Shown here in pieces: positions 1-6,458 of a stretch of 13,137 nucleotides of DNA. Under the pieces are notes generated by a model. The model searched no databases and was not told where the DNA came from. It worked only from the letters and a program-made list of their open reading frames with translations. Numbering within the stretch: position 1 is the first letter of the stretch; every line of letters starts with the position of its first letter. Source of the DNA: Frankiales bacterium (lineage in GTDB: Bacteria; Actinomycetota; Actinomycetes; Mycobacteriales; SCTD01); NCBI GenBank assembly GCA_025464915.1, contig JAODNF010000472.1, forward strand, positions 1 to 13,137, in the 5' to 3' direction. The position numbers and the translations under genes are program-made.

Positions 1-1255
1 GGGCGAGCAGCACGTCCTCGACGTCGCGCGGGTAGACGTTGAAGCCGCCGCGGATGATGAGGTCCTTGATGCGGTCGACGACGTAGAGGTAGCCGTCCTC
101 GTCGAGGTGCCCGACGTCGCCGGTGTGGAGCCACCCGTCGCGGACCGCGGCGGCGGTGGCGTCAGGGCTCTGCCAGTAGCCCTGCATGAGGGTGGCGCCC
201 GCCACGCAGATCTCGCCGTCCTCGCCCGCCTTCGCGTCGCTGCCGTCCGGCAGCTCGATGCGGACGTCGATGCCCTCGAGCGGCTTGCCGACCGAGCCGA
301 GGCGGCGCTCCTCCGGCTGGCTGCTGATGAGGGCCGACGTCTCGGTGCAGCCGTAGCCCTCGCGGATCTCGAGAGTGGGGATGCGGCGCTCGAGCTCGTC
401 GGCCACGTCACGGGCCAGCGGCGCGGCGCCGCTGCTGATCCGCTCCAGGCACGACAGGTCGTGGTCCTCGAGCGGCTGGCCCAGCAGCATCTGGATCATC
501 GACGGCACGAGGGCGCTCGTCTGGATGCGGTGCTCCTCCACCAGGGCGATCCAGCCGGCCGGGTCGAACCAGCGCATCAGGAACGAGCGGCCGGGCTCCT
601 GGGCGTGCAGCCCGGCGACGGTCACGAGCAGGCCGTAGGCGTGGGCGAGGGGCAGCGGCACCAGGATGCTGTTGCGGCCGGGGCTGTAGGCGGCGGTGGC
701 CGCTGCATGGCCGGCGGCGTCGAGGCCGGCGTGCGTGAGCGCGACCCCCTTGGACCGGCCCGTGGTGCCGCCCGTGTAGAGCAGGGCGGCCAGGTCCTCG
801 GGGTCCCGCGGCACCAGGGGCAGCTCCTCGTGGTCCTCGAGCTGCTCCCAGGTGACCGGCCCGTCGCCGCCGACCACGACCACCGGCAGGCCGGGGGCCG
901 CCGCCTGGACCTTGGGGAGGAACTCGGGCGTCGTCACGCAGGCCACCGCTCCGGAGTCGCTGACGACGTGCGCCAGCTCCTCCTCGGTGAGCAGGAACAG
1001 CGCCGGGGTCGGGACGGCGCCGGCCCGCCACAGGGCGCTGTAGGTCAGGCCGACCTCGGGGCAGTTGGCCATCACGACGACGACCCGGTCGCCGGGGGCG
1101 ACACCGAGCCCGACGAAGCCCGCGGCGGCGCGTCGGGCGCGGCTCGCGAGCTCGTGGCTGGAGTGCCAGGTGCCCTCGAAGAACAGGGCGGGGTGGTCGG
1201 GGAACTTCGCGAGGACCTCGTCCGCGCGCTGGCCGAGTGAGGCGGGGGTGTTCAC
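1..1255 (-). CDS. Acyl-CoA synthetase / fatty-acid-CoA ligase (AMP-binding), 3' end cut by window
   Basis: Adenylate-forming enzyme that would activate a fatty or other carboxylic acid to acyl-AMP and then acyl-CoA in the cytoplasm. About 418 residues are visible. Seen: P-loop YTGGTTGRSKG (residues 160-170), the GYGCTE motif (300-305), the LHTGD motif with Asp380, the hinge VVDRIKD around Arg395, then GGFNVYP. Family members are usually about 490-520 aa, so the C-terminal small domain with the catalytic Lys lies outside the window. The GTG start at 1255-1253 is forced: an in-frame TAG lies four codons upstream (1267-1265) with no other start between. No clear Shine-Dalgarno is seen. It lies 28 bp after hadB on the same strand, so co-transcription with hadA-hadB is likely. 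Family assignment is firm; chain-length specificity cannot be read. Confidence 0.93.
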   Translation of the reverse strand, partial: MNTPASLGQRADEVLAKFPDHPALFFEGTWHSSHELASRARRAAAGFVGLGVAPGDRVVVVMANCPEVGLTYSALWRAGAVPTPALFLLTEEELAHVVSDSGAVACVTTPEFLPKVQAAAPGLPVVVVGGDGPVTWEQLEDHEELPLVPRDPEDLAALLYTGGTTGRSKGVALTHAGLDAAGHAAATAAYSPGRNSILVPLPLAHAYGLLVTVAGLHAQEPGRSFLMRWFDPAGWIALVEEHRIQTSALVPSMIQMLLGQPLEDHDLSCLERISSGAAPLARDVADELERRIPTLEIREGYGCTETSALISSQPEERRLGSVGKPLEGIDVRIELPDGSDAKAGEDGEICVAGATLMQGYWQSPDATAAAVRDGWLHTGDVGHLDEDGYLYVVDRIKDLIIRGGFNVYPRDVEDVLLA

Positions 1256-1283
1256 AGTGCGTTTCTAACAGGCCGCCCGGGCG

Positions 1284-1703
1284 CTACGACAGGCGGACGA
1301 CGGCCTTCGCACCCATCAGGACCTTGTTCTCGCCGACCACGGCCGTGAGGCCGACGACGACGGTGCCGTCGTCGTGCTTCTCCTCGACCACACCGGAGAC
1401 CGTCAGCGTCGCGCCCTGGTCGTCGTCCTCGACCACGACGGGCCGGCTGAAGCGCACGCCGTAGCTGACGACCCTGCCCGGGTCACCGGCCCAGTCGGTG
1501 ACGACCCGGCCCGCCGTGGCCATGGTGAGCATGCCGTGGGCGATGACGTTGGGCAGGCCGACCGACTTCGCGACCCGCTCGTTCCAGTGGATGATGTTGA
1601 AGTCGCCGCTGGCGCCCGCGTAGCGCACCAGGTTGTCGCGCTTGAGCTGGAAGTCCCTGGCCGGGATCTCGGTGCCGACCTCGACCTCGCTGAACGCCGG
1701 CAT
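1284..1703 (-). CDS. hadB: MaoC-like (R)-3-hydroxyacyl thioester dehydratase subunit HadB
   Basis: Predicted catalytic subunit of a HadAB-type hot-dog-fold dehydratase, which in mycobacteria removes water from (3R)-hydroxyacyl-ACP in FAS-II elongation. The 139-aa product matches the usual HadB length of about 142. The hydratase-2 motif is intact: GDFNIIHWN with Asp34 and His39, followed by LPNVIAHGM. The ATG at 1703-1701 overlaps the hadA stop as TGATG, so the two are probably translationally coupled. The open frame runs further upstream across hadA, but that part is an Arg-rich shadow and not a domain. In a non-mycolate host the pair may act on ordinary or modified acyl chains or acyl-CoAs; the choice between ACP and CoA substrate is not readable. 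Confidence 0.92.
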   Translation of the reverse strand: MPAFSEVEVGTEIPARDFQLKRDNLVRYAGASGDFNIIHWNERVAKSVGLPNVIAHGMLTMATAGRVVTDWAGDPGRVVSYGVRFSRPVVVEDDDQGATLTVSGVVEEKHDDGTVVVGLTAVVGENKVLMGAKAVVRLS

Positions 1704-2152
1704 CAGGCGGTCCCCCTGCTCACGATCGTGTTGGTGATCGTCGCGACGTGCGCGCCGGCCTGGTCGGTCACCTCTGTCACGAGCGTCATGAGCTCGTTGC
1801 TGCCCTTGGCGGTGATGTCGTCGATGCGCTGCTCGAGCGTGAGGACGTCGCCCGCCACGACCGGCCGGTCGAAGGCGAACGCCTCCTCGCCGTGCACGAC
1901 CATCGCGAAGTTCAGGCCCAGCTCCGGCTCGAGGATGAACCCGCCGCCGCCACCGCCCGTACTGGCGCTGATGAGGAACGTCGGCGGCGCGACCACGTCG
2001 GCATAGCCGGCGGCCTGCGCGGCCGCCCGGTCCGTGTAGAGCGGGTTGTCGTCGCCGATCGCGGCGGCGAAGCGGCGGATGTCGCCGCGGGTGATCTCGA
2101 CGGGCTCGCCCACCGGCGCCTTGCGTCCGATGTAGTCGCGGTTCAGGGGCAT
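1703..2152 (-). CDS. hadA: HadA-like MaoC N-terminal hot-dog protein (UPF0336 family), partner of HadB
   Basis: Non-catalytic, substrate-binding partner in HadAB-type dehydratases. The protein is 149 aa (M. tuberculosis HadA is about 158) and has one MaoC_dehydrat_N hot-dog domain. The segment matching the hydratase motif reads GDDNPLYTD: Asp34 is present but Tyr39 stands where HadB has His39, as expected for the A subunit. A run of six glycines (residues 66-71) sits in the VAPPTFLISAST-G6 segment. First gene of a minus-strand operon hadA-hadB-acyl-CoA synthetase. No Shine-Dalgarno precedes the ATG; a TAGGCT hexamer lies six bases upstream, so a leaderless mRNA is likely. Confidence 0.92.
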   Translation of the reverse strand: MPLNRDYIGRKAPVGEPVEITRGDIRRFAAAIGDDNPLYTDRAAAQAAGYADVVAPPTFLISASTGGGGGGFILEPELGLNFAMVVHGEEAFAFDRPVVAGDVLTLEQRIDDITAKGSNELMTLVTEVTDQAGAHVATITNTIVSRGTA

Positions 2153-2158
2153 TCGGGG

Positions 2159-2186
2159 AGCCTAACGACCAGGTGAGGCGGGTCAC
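2159..2186 (-). promoter_or_regulatory. Putative leaderless promoter of hadA
   Basis: Reading the minus strand, TAGGCT (2164-2159) fits an actinobacterial TAnnnT -10 box, and GTGACC (2186-2181) is a fair -35 match at 16-bp spacing. The -10 ends six bases before the hadA ATG, which would place the transcript start at or next to the start codon. This agrees with the absence of a ribosome binding site. Predicted by eye only. Confidence 0.42.
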
Positions 2187-2245
2187 TCCGGGCCCCCTGG
2201 CTCAAGGTTTCGACTGGTCAGGACGACACACAACATGCAGCCCCT

Positions 2246-2267
2246 CGCTAGCCCAACCGGGCTAGCG
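2246..2267. repeat. Perfect 9-bp-arm palindrome upstream of the GH16 gene (operator or 5'-UTR hairpin)
   Basis: CGCTAGCCC (2246-2254), AACC loop (2255-2258), GGGCTAGCG (2259-2267). There is no T-run, so it is not a classical terminator. It lies 43 bp before the GH16 ATG, and the neighbouring hadA operon starts about 80 bp to the left. A regulator binding site or leader hairpin is more likely. Its inner core TAGCC-N6-GGCTA recurs at 7422-7437. The rest of the 2153-2310 gap shows only the hadA promoter candidate. Confidence 0.6.
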
Positions 2268-2310
2268 CTGGTACCGCCACTCAGGCAATCCGACCGAAAC
2301 GGAACCCTCG

Positions 2311-3024
2311 ATGAAGACCCGACGCAACCGCCGAGCCTCCGTCGCCGCCGTCCTGGCCGGCCTCGCCACTCTGCTCACCCCGACGGCACACGCTGACGCC
2401 GCCGTGGGCTCGCACTTCTCGCTCAAGCTGCACGACACCTTCACCGCCGGCCTCGACACCTCGCGCTGGGGCACCTACGAGGGCCAGCCGGGCGGGAACC
2501 CCTACGGGTACTGGAAGCACAGCCACGTCCAGGCCTACCACGGTGCGGCGCTGCTGCGCGGCTACAGCGACAGCGGCCGCTACGTCACGGGCGGCATGAT
2601 GCTCAACTCGGTCGCGCAGACCTACGGCAAGTACGTCGTGCGCGCCCGGTTCGACAAGAGCACCACGATCGCGCACGCCATGCTGCTCTGGCCGACGAGC
2701 GGCTGGCCGCCCGAGGTCGACTTCTCCGAGGGTCCGACGACGCAGGGCGTCATGGCCACCTCGCACTGGGCATCAGGCAACTCCCAGCAGCACGCGTTCA
2801 AGAAGGTCGACATGACGCAGTGGCACACCTACGGCGTCGAGTGGACCCCCACCCGGCTCGCCTACACGATCGACGGTGCGATCTGGGCCACCATGACGGG
2901 CGCCGCGGTCCCCCACCAGCCGATGAAGCTGGCCATCCAGACGGTCCCCGTCTCGAACGTTCCCGCAAGCACCCCCGAGGTCCGGCTGTCCATCGCCGAC
3001 GTCTACGTCTGGTCCTACCGGTAG
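2311..3024 (+). CDS. Secreted GH16-family endo-glycanase
   Basis: Extracellular beta-glycanase of the GH16 clan (laminarinase/lichenase-like retaining enzymes that cut beta-1,3 or beta-1,3-1,4 glucans, sometimes galactans). The product is 237 aa. It has a signal peptide (basic KTRRNRR, hydrophobic core at about 11-22, likely AxA cleavage at ADA, residue 30), then one compact catalytic domain. The catalytic signature ExDxxE is intact as Glu135-Val-Asp137-Phe-Ser-Glu140, and the preceding YGKYVVRARFD strand is typical of GH16. No carbohydrate-binding module is present. ATG at 2311 has a weak GGAA six bases upstream. The stop lies 44 bp before the IS30 element, so the gene is not truncated. Fold and mechanism are firm; substrate is unknown. 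Confidence 0.9.
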   Translation: MKTRRNRRASVAAVLAGLATLLTPTAHADAAVGSHFSLKLHDTFTAGLDTSRWGTYEGQPGGNPYGYWKHSHVQAYHGAALLRGYSDSGRYVTGGMMLNSVAQTYGKYVVRARFDKSTTIAHAMLLWPTSGWPPEVDFSEGPTTQGVMATSHWASGNSQQHAFKKVDMTQWHTYGVEWTPTRLAYTIDGAIWATMTGAAVPHQPMKLAIQTVPVSNVPASTPEVRLSIADVYVWSYR

Positions 3025-3068
3025 CCGCCGCACACGCTCGCGAAGGCCGGTCCGTCGGGCGGATTCGT

Positions 3069-3084
3069 GGGGTCGTCGCAACAC
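3069..3084. repeat. IS30 element left terminal inverted repeat
   Basis: GGGGTCGTCGCAACAC, the exact reverse complement of 4372-4387. Weaker similarity continues inward: a GTGAT follows on both ends, offset by one base. Confidence 0.9.
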
Positions 3085-3100
3085 GGCTTGTGATTGCAGG

Positions 3101-4351
3101 TTAGGCAAGGAGCTTCGCGAGGCGCTCGGCTGGGGTTTCCCAGCCGAGCGTTTTGCGTGGTCGGGTGTTCATGAGGTGGGCGATCTCGGCGAGGTCGGCA
3201 GGGCTAAAGCGGCTGAGGTCTTCGCCCTTCGGCAGGAACTGGCGCAAGAGCCCGTTGGTGTTCTCGTTGGACCCACGTTGCCAGGGGCTGGCGGGGTCGC
3301 AGAAGTAGACGGGCATGTCGGTGGCCAGGGTGAAGTCGCGGTGGCGGGCCATCTCGGTGCCCTGGTCCCAGGTCAGGGACTTCCGCAGCTGCGCCGGCAG
3401 GGTGTGCATGGCGGCGATGAGTCCGTCGCGGACGGTCTCGCCGCTGTGGTCGTTCGGGAGGTGGACCAGCAGCACGAAGCGGCTGGTGCGTTCAACGAGC
3501 GTCCCGACGGCGGACAGGTGCCCTGGCCCGACGATGAGGTCGCCCTCCCAATGGCCCGGAACAGCCCGGTCCTCGACCTCAGCGGGTCGTTCGCTGATCA
3601 TCAGCATCGGGTCGGTGAAGCGGCTGTGCCGCTGCCCGGGCTTGCGCTGCGGCTTGCGGACCGTCCGGCCGGTGCGCAGACATGCGGCGATCTCGCGGCG
3701 CAGCTCCCCGCGTCCCTGGACGTAGAGGGACTGGTAGATGGTCTCCGGACTGACGTTCATCCACGGATCATCCGGGAACCGGCGAGCGAGGTCGGCACTG
3801 ATCTGCTCGGGGCTCCACCGCAACCGGCTCAGCCGGTCCTGCACCAGGCCGTGCAGGACCGCGTTCGCAGCCAGCTTGCGCTGTTTCGGGCGTGCCCTGC
3901 GCAGCCGCGCGCGGCGGTGGGCAGCGTGCGGCCGATAGTCGCCGGCTGCTGAGCCGTTGCGCCGCAGCTCACGGCTCACCGTGGAAGGACTGCGCCCCAG
4001 CGCCCGAGCGATTGCCCGCACCGACGCCCCCGCCAGCTTCAGATCCGCGATCTGGATCCGCTCATCCTCACCGAGGAAACGCGCGGAGATCTCACGATCG
4101 ACACGGCTCCGCTGGGCCCCAACGACCCTGCCGTCGGGGTAGACCCTGACAGCTCGCGACTTCGCGACACCGCGCCTCCAGTCATATCCCGTGCGCTCGT
4201 TGATCCCGACCTCACGACTCGCCTTAGCCACCGACATGCCGGCAGCCAACAGCACCTGGAAACGGGCCCGTTCCACCGACAATGGCCGCGGCCCTTGCGG
4301 GACGCGGCCACTGTTTCGGTAGACCTTGTTCTGCTTGCGCTTGCGAGGCAT
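3101..4351 (-). CDS. IS30-family DDE transposase
   Basis: Catalyses transposition of the surrounding element. The 416-aa protein has a first helix-turn-helix at about 38-61 (GMSVAKASREVGINERTGYD), a second HTH_38-type helix-turn-helix at about 95-132 (VRAIARALGRSPSTVSRELR), and an RNase-H-like integrase core. The catalytic triad is intact: Asp271 in GHWEGD, Asp329 in LTWDQG, Glu363 in PWQRGSNENTNG. The spacing of 33 residues between the second Asp and Glu is the DD(33)E hallmark of IS30. It continues through RQFLPKGEDLS and ends TPAERLAKLLA. The ATG at 4351 is preceded by a G-rich stretch that may serve as Shine-Dalgarno. No frameshift or stop, so it is probably active. Confidence 0.96.
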   Translation of the reverse strand: MPRKRKQNKVYRNSGRVPQGPRPLSVERARFQVLLAAGMSVAKASREVGINERTGYDWRRGVAKSRAVRVYPDGRVVGAQRSRVDREISARFLGEDERIQIADLKLAGASVRAIARALGRSPSTVSRELRRNGSAAGDYRPHAAHRRARLRRARPKQRKLAANAVLHGLVQDRLSRLRWSPEQISADLARRFPDDPWMNVSPETIYQSLYVQGRGELRREIAACLRTGRTVRKPQRKPGQRHSRFTDPMLMISERPAEVEDRAVPGHWEGDLIVGPGHLSAVGTLVERTSRFVLLVHLPNDHSGETVRDGLIAAMHTLPAQLRKSLTWDQGTEMARHRDFTLATDMPVYFCDPASPWQRGSNENTNGLLRQFLPKGEDLSRFSPADLAEIAHLMNTRPRKTLGWETPAERLAKLLA

Positions 4352-4371
4352 CGCAACCCCCGATCACTCAG

Positions 4372-4387
4372 GTGTTGCGACGACCCC
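4372..4387. repeat. IS30 element right terminal inverted repeat
   Basis: GTGTTGCGACGACCCC, the exact reverse complement of 3069-3084. It lies 20 bp upstream of the transposase start codon. Confidence 0.9.
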
Positions 4388-4406
4388 TAGAACCCAAGCG
4401 TGGGCC

Positions 4407-4431
4407 GGCCTCCCGTGAGGACCGCGAGGCC
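4407..4431 (-). terminator. Possible transcription terminator downstream of fadE5
   Basis: A 6-bp stem (GGCCTC at 4407-4412, GAGGCC at 4426-4431) with a 13-base loop, 21 bases past the fadE5 stop and before the IS30 right end. There is no U-tract, so it is weak as an intrinsic terminator. Confidence 0.25.
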
Positions 4432-4452
4432 CGCGCCGCTGGCAGGCTGCTG

Positions 4453-6285
4453 CTAGAAAGCGGCCTCGTCGAGGTCCATCAGGCTGCTGTCCACGGCCTC
4501 GGCGATGGCGCGCTTGGCCGTCAGCTCCGGGAAGACGTTGGCGGCGAACCACTTCGCGGCGGCGATCTTGCCGGTGTAGAAGTGCGTGTCCCGCTCGGAA
4601 GCGGTCGGCAGCTTCTCGAGGGCGACGATGGCCTGGCGCAGGAGAAGCCATCCGACGACCAGGTCGCCGAGGGCCATCAGGGTGCGGGTCGTGTTGAGGC
4701 CGACCTTGTAGATGTTCTCGGTGTTGTCGACCGACGCCATCAGCTCGTTGACGTTGTGGCCGACGATGCCTTGCACGTCCTCGAGCGCCTGGCTCAGCAG
4801 CTCGAGCGACTGGGTCAGCTCGGGGGCGTCGCTCTTGGCCGTGTCCTGGATGTCCGCGGCCAGCTTGGCCAGCGCCTGGCCCTGGTCGCGCACGATCTTG
4901 CGGAAGAACAGGTCCATGCCCTGGATCGTGGTCGTGCCCTCGTACAGGGTGTCGATCTTGGCGTCCCGGATGTACTGCTCGATCGGGTAGTCCTGGGTGA
5001 ACCCCGAGCCGCCGAAGATCTGCAGGGACGTGGCGAGCAGCTCGTAGGACTTCTCGGATCCGTAACCCTTCACGATCGGCAGCAGCAGGTCGTTGAGCCG
5101 CGCGGGCAGGGTGTCGTCGACGCCGGCGGCGTGGTTGAGCTCGACCTGGTCCTGGACCGTCGCGGTGTAGAGCACGAGGGCGCGCATGCCCTCCGCCCAG
5201 GCCTTCTGGCGCATCAGCATCAGGCGGACGTCCGGGTGGTGCGTGATGGTCACCCGCGGCGCGGCCTTGTCGGTCATCTGCGTGAGATCCGGTCCCTGCA
5301 CGCGGATCTTGGCGTACTCGAGAGCGTTGAGGTAGCCCGTCGACAGCGTCGCGATGGCCTTCGTGCCGACCATCATGCGGGCGTACTCGATGACCTGGAA
5401 CATCTGGGCGATGCCGTTGTGCACGTCACCGACGAGGGTGCCGACGGCGGGCGCCTTCTCACCGAACGTGACCTCGCAGGTGGAGGAGACCTTCAGGCCC
5501 ATCTTGTGCTCGACGTTGGTGACGTAGACGCCGTTGCGCTCCCCGAGCGCGCCGGTCTCGAGGTCCACCTGGAACTTCGGGACGAGGAAGAGCGACAGGC
5601 CCTTGGTGCCGGGGCCGCCGTGGCCCTCGACGCCGACGGGGCGGGCGAGGACGAGGTGGAAGATGTTCTCCGGCCAGTCCCACTCGGCCGAGGTGATGAA
5701 GCGCTTCACGCCCTCGATGTGCCAGGTGCCGTCGGGCTGCTGGTGCGCGGTCGCCCGGCCGGCACCGACGTCGGACCCGGCGTCGGGCTCGGTGAGCACC
5801 ATGGTCGCGCCCCAGCCGCGCTCGATGGCGAGCTCGGCGAAGCGCTTCTGGTCGGCGTTGCCGTTGTCCGACAGGATCTGCGCGAACGCCGGCCCGGAGG
5901 AGTACATGTAGATCGCCGGGTTGGCGCCGAGGATCATCTCGGAGACGCCCCAGATGAGGCTGGGCGGGGCGCCGATGCCGCCGAGGGCCTCCTTGAGCGG
6001 GAACTTGTCCCAGCCGCCCTCGTGGTAGGTGGCGTAGCTCTTGATGAAGCTCGGCGGCAGCGTGACGGAGCCGGTGTCCTTGTCGAAGACCGGCGGGATG
6101 CGGTCGCCGTCGACGAAGCTCGCGGCGAGGTCGTTCTCCGCCAGGCGGGCAACCTCCTTCAGCACGTCGCGCGCGCTGTCCTTGTCGAGGTTGCTGTACG
6201 GGCCCTGGCCCAGGGTCTGGTCGGCACCGAAGACCTCGAAGAGGTTGAACTCGATGTCACGCAGGTTGCTCTTGTAGTGGCCCAT
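4453..6285 (-). CDS. fadE5: FadE5-like acyl-CoA dehydrogenase
   Basis: FAD-dependent acyl-CoA dehydrogenase for the first oxidation step of fatty-acid beta-oxidation. The 610-aa length, the MGHYKSNLRD start and the LDEAAF end resemble M. tuberculosis FadE5 (about 611 aa), a broad-range enzyme. Seen: N-terminal helical domain, flavin signature LTEPDAGSDVG (164-174), VEHKMGLKVSSTC around 258-270, second signature GGSGFTQDYPIEQYIRDAKI (425-444), then YEGT with Glu449 as the likely catalytic base, and the extended C-terminal helical domain of this subfamily. The ATG at 6285 has a strong AAGGAG (6300-6295) nine bases upstream. It is the next minus-strand gene after the GGDEF gene, but the 173-bp gap with an operator candidate argues for its own promoter. 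Confidence 0.95.
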   Translation of the reverse strand: MGHYKSNLRDIEFNLFEVFGADQTLGQGPYSNLDKDSARDVLKEVARLAENDLAASFVDGDRIPPVFDKDTGSVTLPPSFIKSYATYHEGGWDKFPLKEALGGIGAPPSLIWGVSEMILGANPAIYMYSSGPAFAQILSDNGNADQKRFAELAIERGWGATMVLTEPDAGSDVGAGRATAHQQPDGTWHIEGVKRFITSAEWDWPENIFHLVLARPVGVEGHGGPGTKGLSLFLVPKFQVDLETGALGERNGVYVTNVEHKMGLKVSSTCEVTFGEKAPAVGTLVGDVHNGIAQMFQVIEYARMMVGTKAIATLSTGYLNALEYAKIRVQGPDLTQMTDKAAPRVTITHHPDVRLMLMRQKAWAEGMRALVLYTATVQDQVELNHAAGVDDTLPARLNDLLLPIVKGYGSEKSYELLATSLQIFGGSGFTQDYPIEQYIRDAKIDTLYEGTTTIQGMDLFFRKIVRDQGQALAKLAADIQDTAKSDAPELTQSLELLSQALEDVQGIVGHNVNELMASVDNTENIYKVGLNTTRTLMALGDLVVGWLLLRQAIVALEKLPTASERDTHFYTGKIAAAKWFAANVFPELTAKRAIAEAVDSSLMDLDEAAF

Positions 6286-6321
6286 GGCCGCGTGCTCCTT
6301 GAAGACATGGTCGAGGCGTCG

Positions 6322-6359
6322 TACTCGCCGGTAACTTCATGGTGCTACCCGCTGGTAAC
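6322..6359 (-). promoter_or_regulatory. Tandem palindromic operator candidate upstream of fadE5
   Basis: Two direct copies of a 14-mer, TACTCGCCGGTAAC (6322-6335) and TACCCGCTGGTAAC (6346-6359), match at 12 of 14 positions with 24 bp between equivalent bases. Each core is itself palindromic (TACC-N4-GGTA in the second, one mismatch in the first). This is the look of a dimeric TetR-type repressor site, and acyl-CoA dehydrogenase genes are common targets of such regulators. The copies lie 37-74 bp before the fadE5 ATG, where its promoter should be. A weak TTGCAT at 6369-6364 on the minus strand is the only -35 candidate seen. The regulator is not encoded in the window. Confidence 0.5.
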
Positions 6360-6458
6360 AAATGCAAGCACCCGCTCCCGGATTCACCCGCGCGAGCAGC
6401 GCGAGAACGCCGGGGTCGAGGTGACGGGGCGGGCTGGTCCTCCGTACGAAGGCTGCTG

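Larger units (their letters stand above)
3069..4387 (-). mobile_element. Intact IS30-family insertion sequence
   Basis: A 1.3-kb element bounded by 16-bp perfect inverted repeats, with one intact transposase on the minus strand. It sits in the gap between the convergent GH16 gene (ends 3024) and fadE5 (ends 4453), where insertion harms no reading frame. No clear short target duplication is visible next to the repeats (CGT on the left, TAG on the right), so the outer boundary may be off by a few bases. By eye its DNA holds more A/T than the genes on either side, consistent with recent arrival. Confidence 0.9.

Noticed and set aside
107..1240. A 377-codon plus-strand frame over the acyl-CoA synthetase
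   Set aside because: Antisense to a gene with the full set of adenylate-forming motifs.
1284..2186. A 300-codon frame suggesting a fused double hot-dog protein
   Set aside because: Only the last 139 codons (HadB) are protein-like; the rest is the wrong frame of hadA, which is itself complete with its own start and stop.
2311..3068. Truncation of the GH16 gene by the IS30 element
   Set aside because: The GH16 frame ends in its own TAG at 3022-3024, 44 bp before the IS end, and the domain looks complete.
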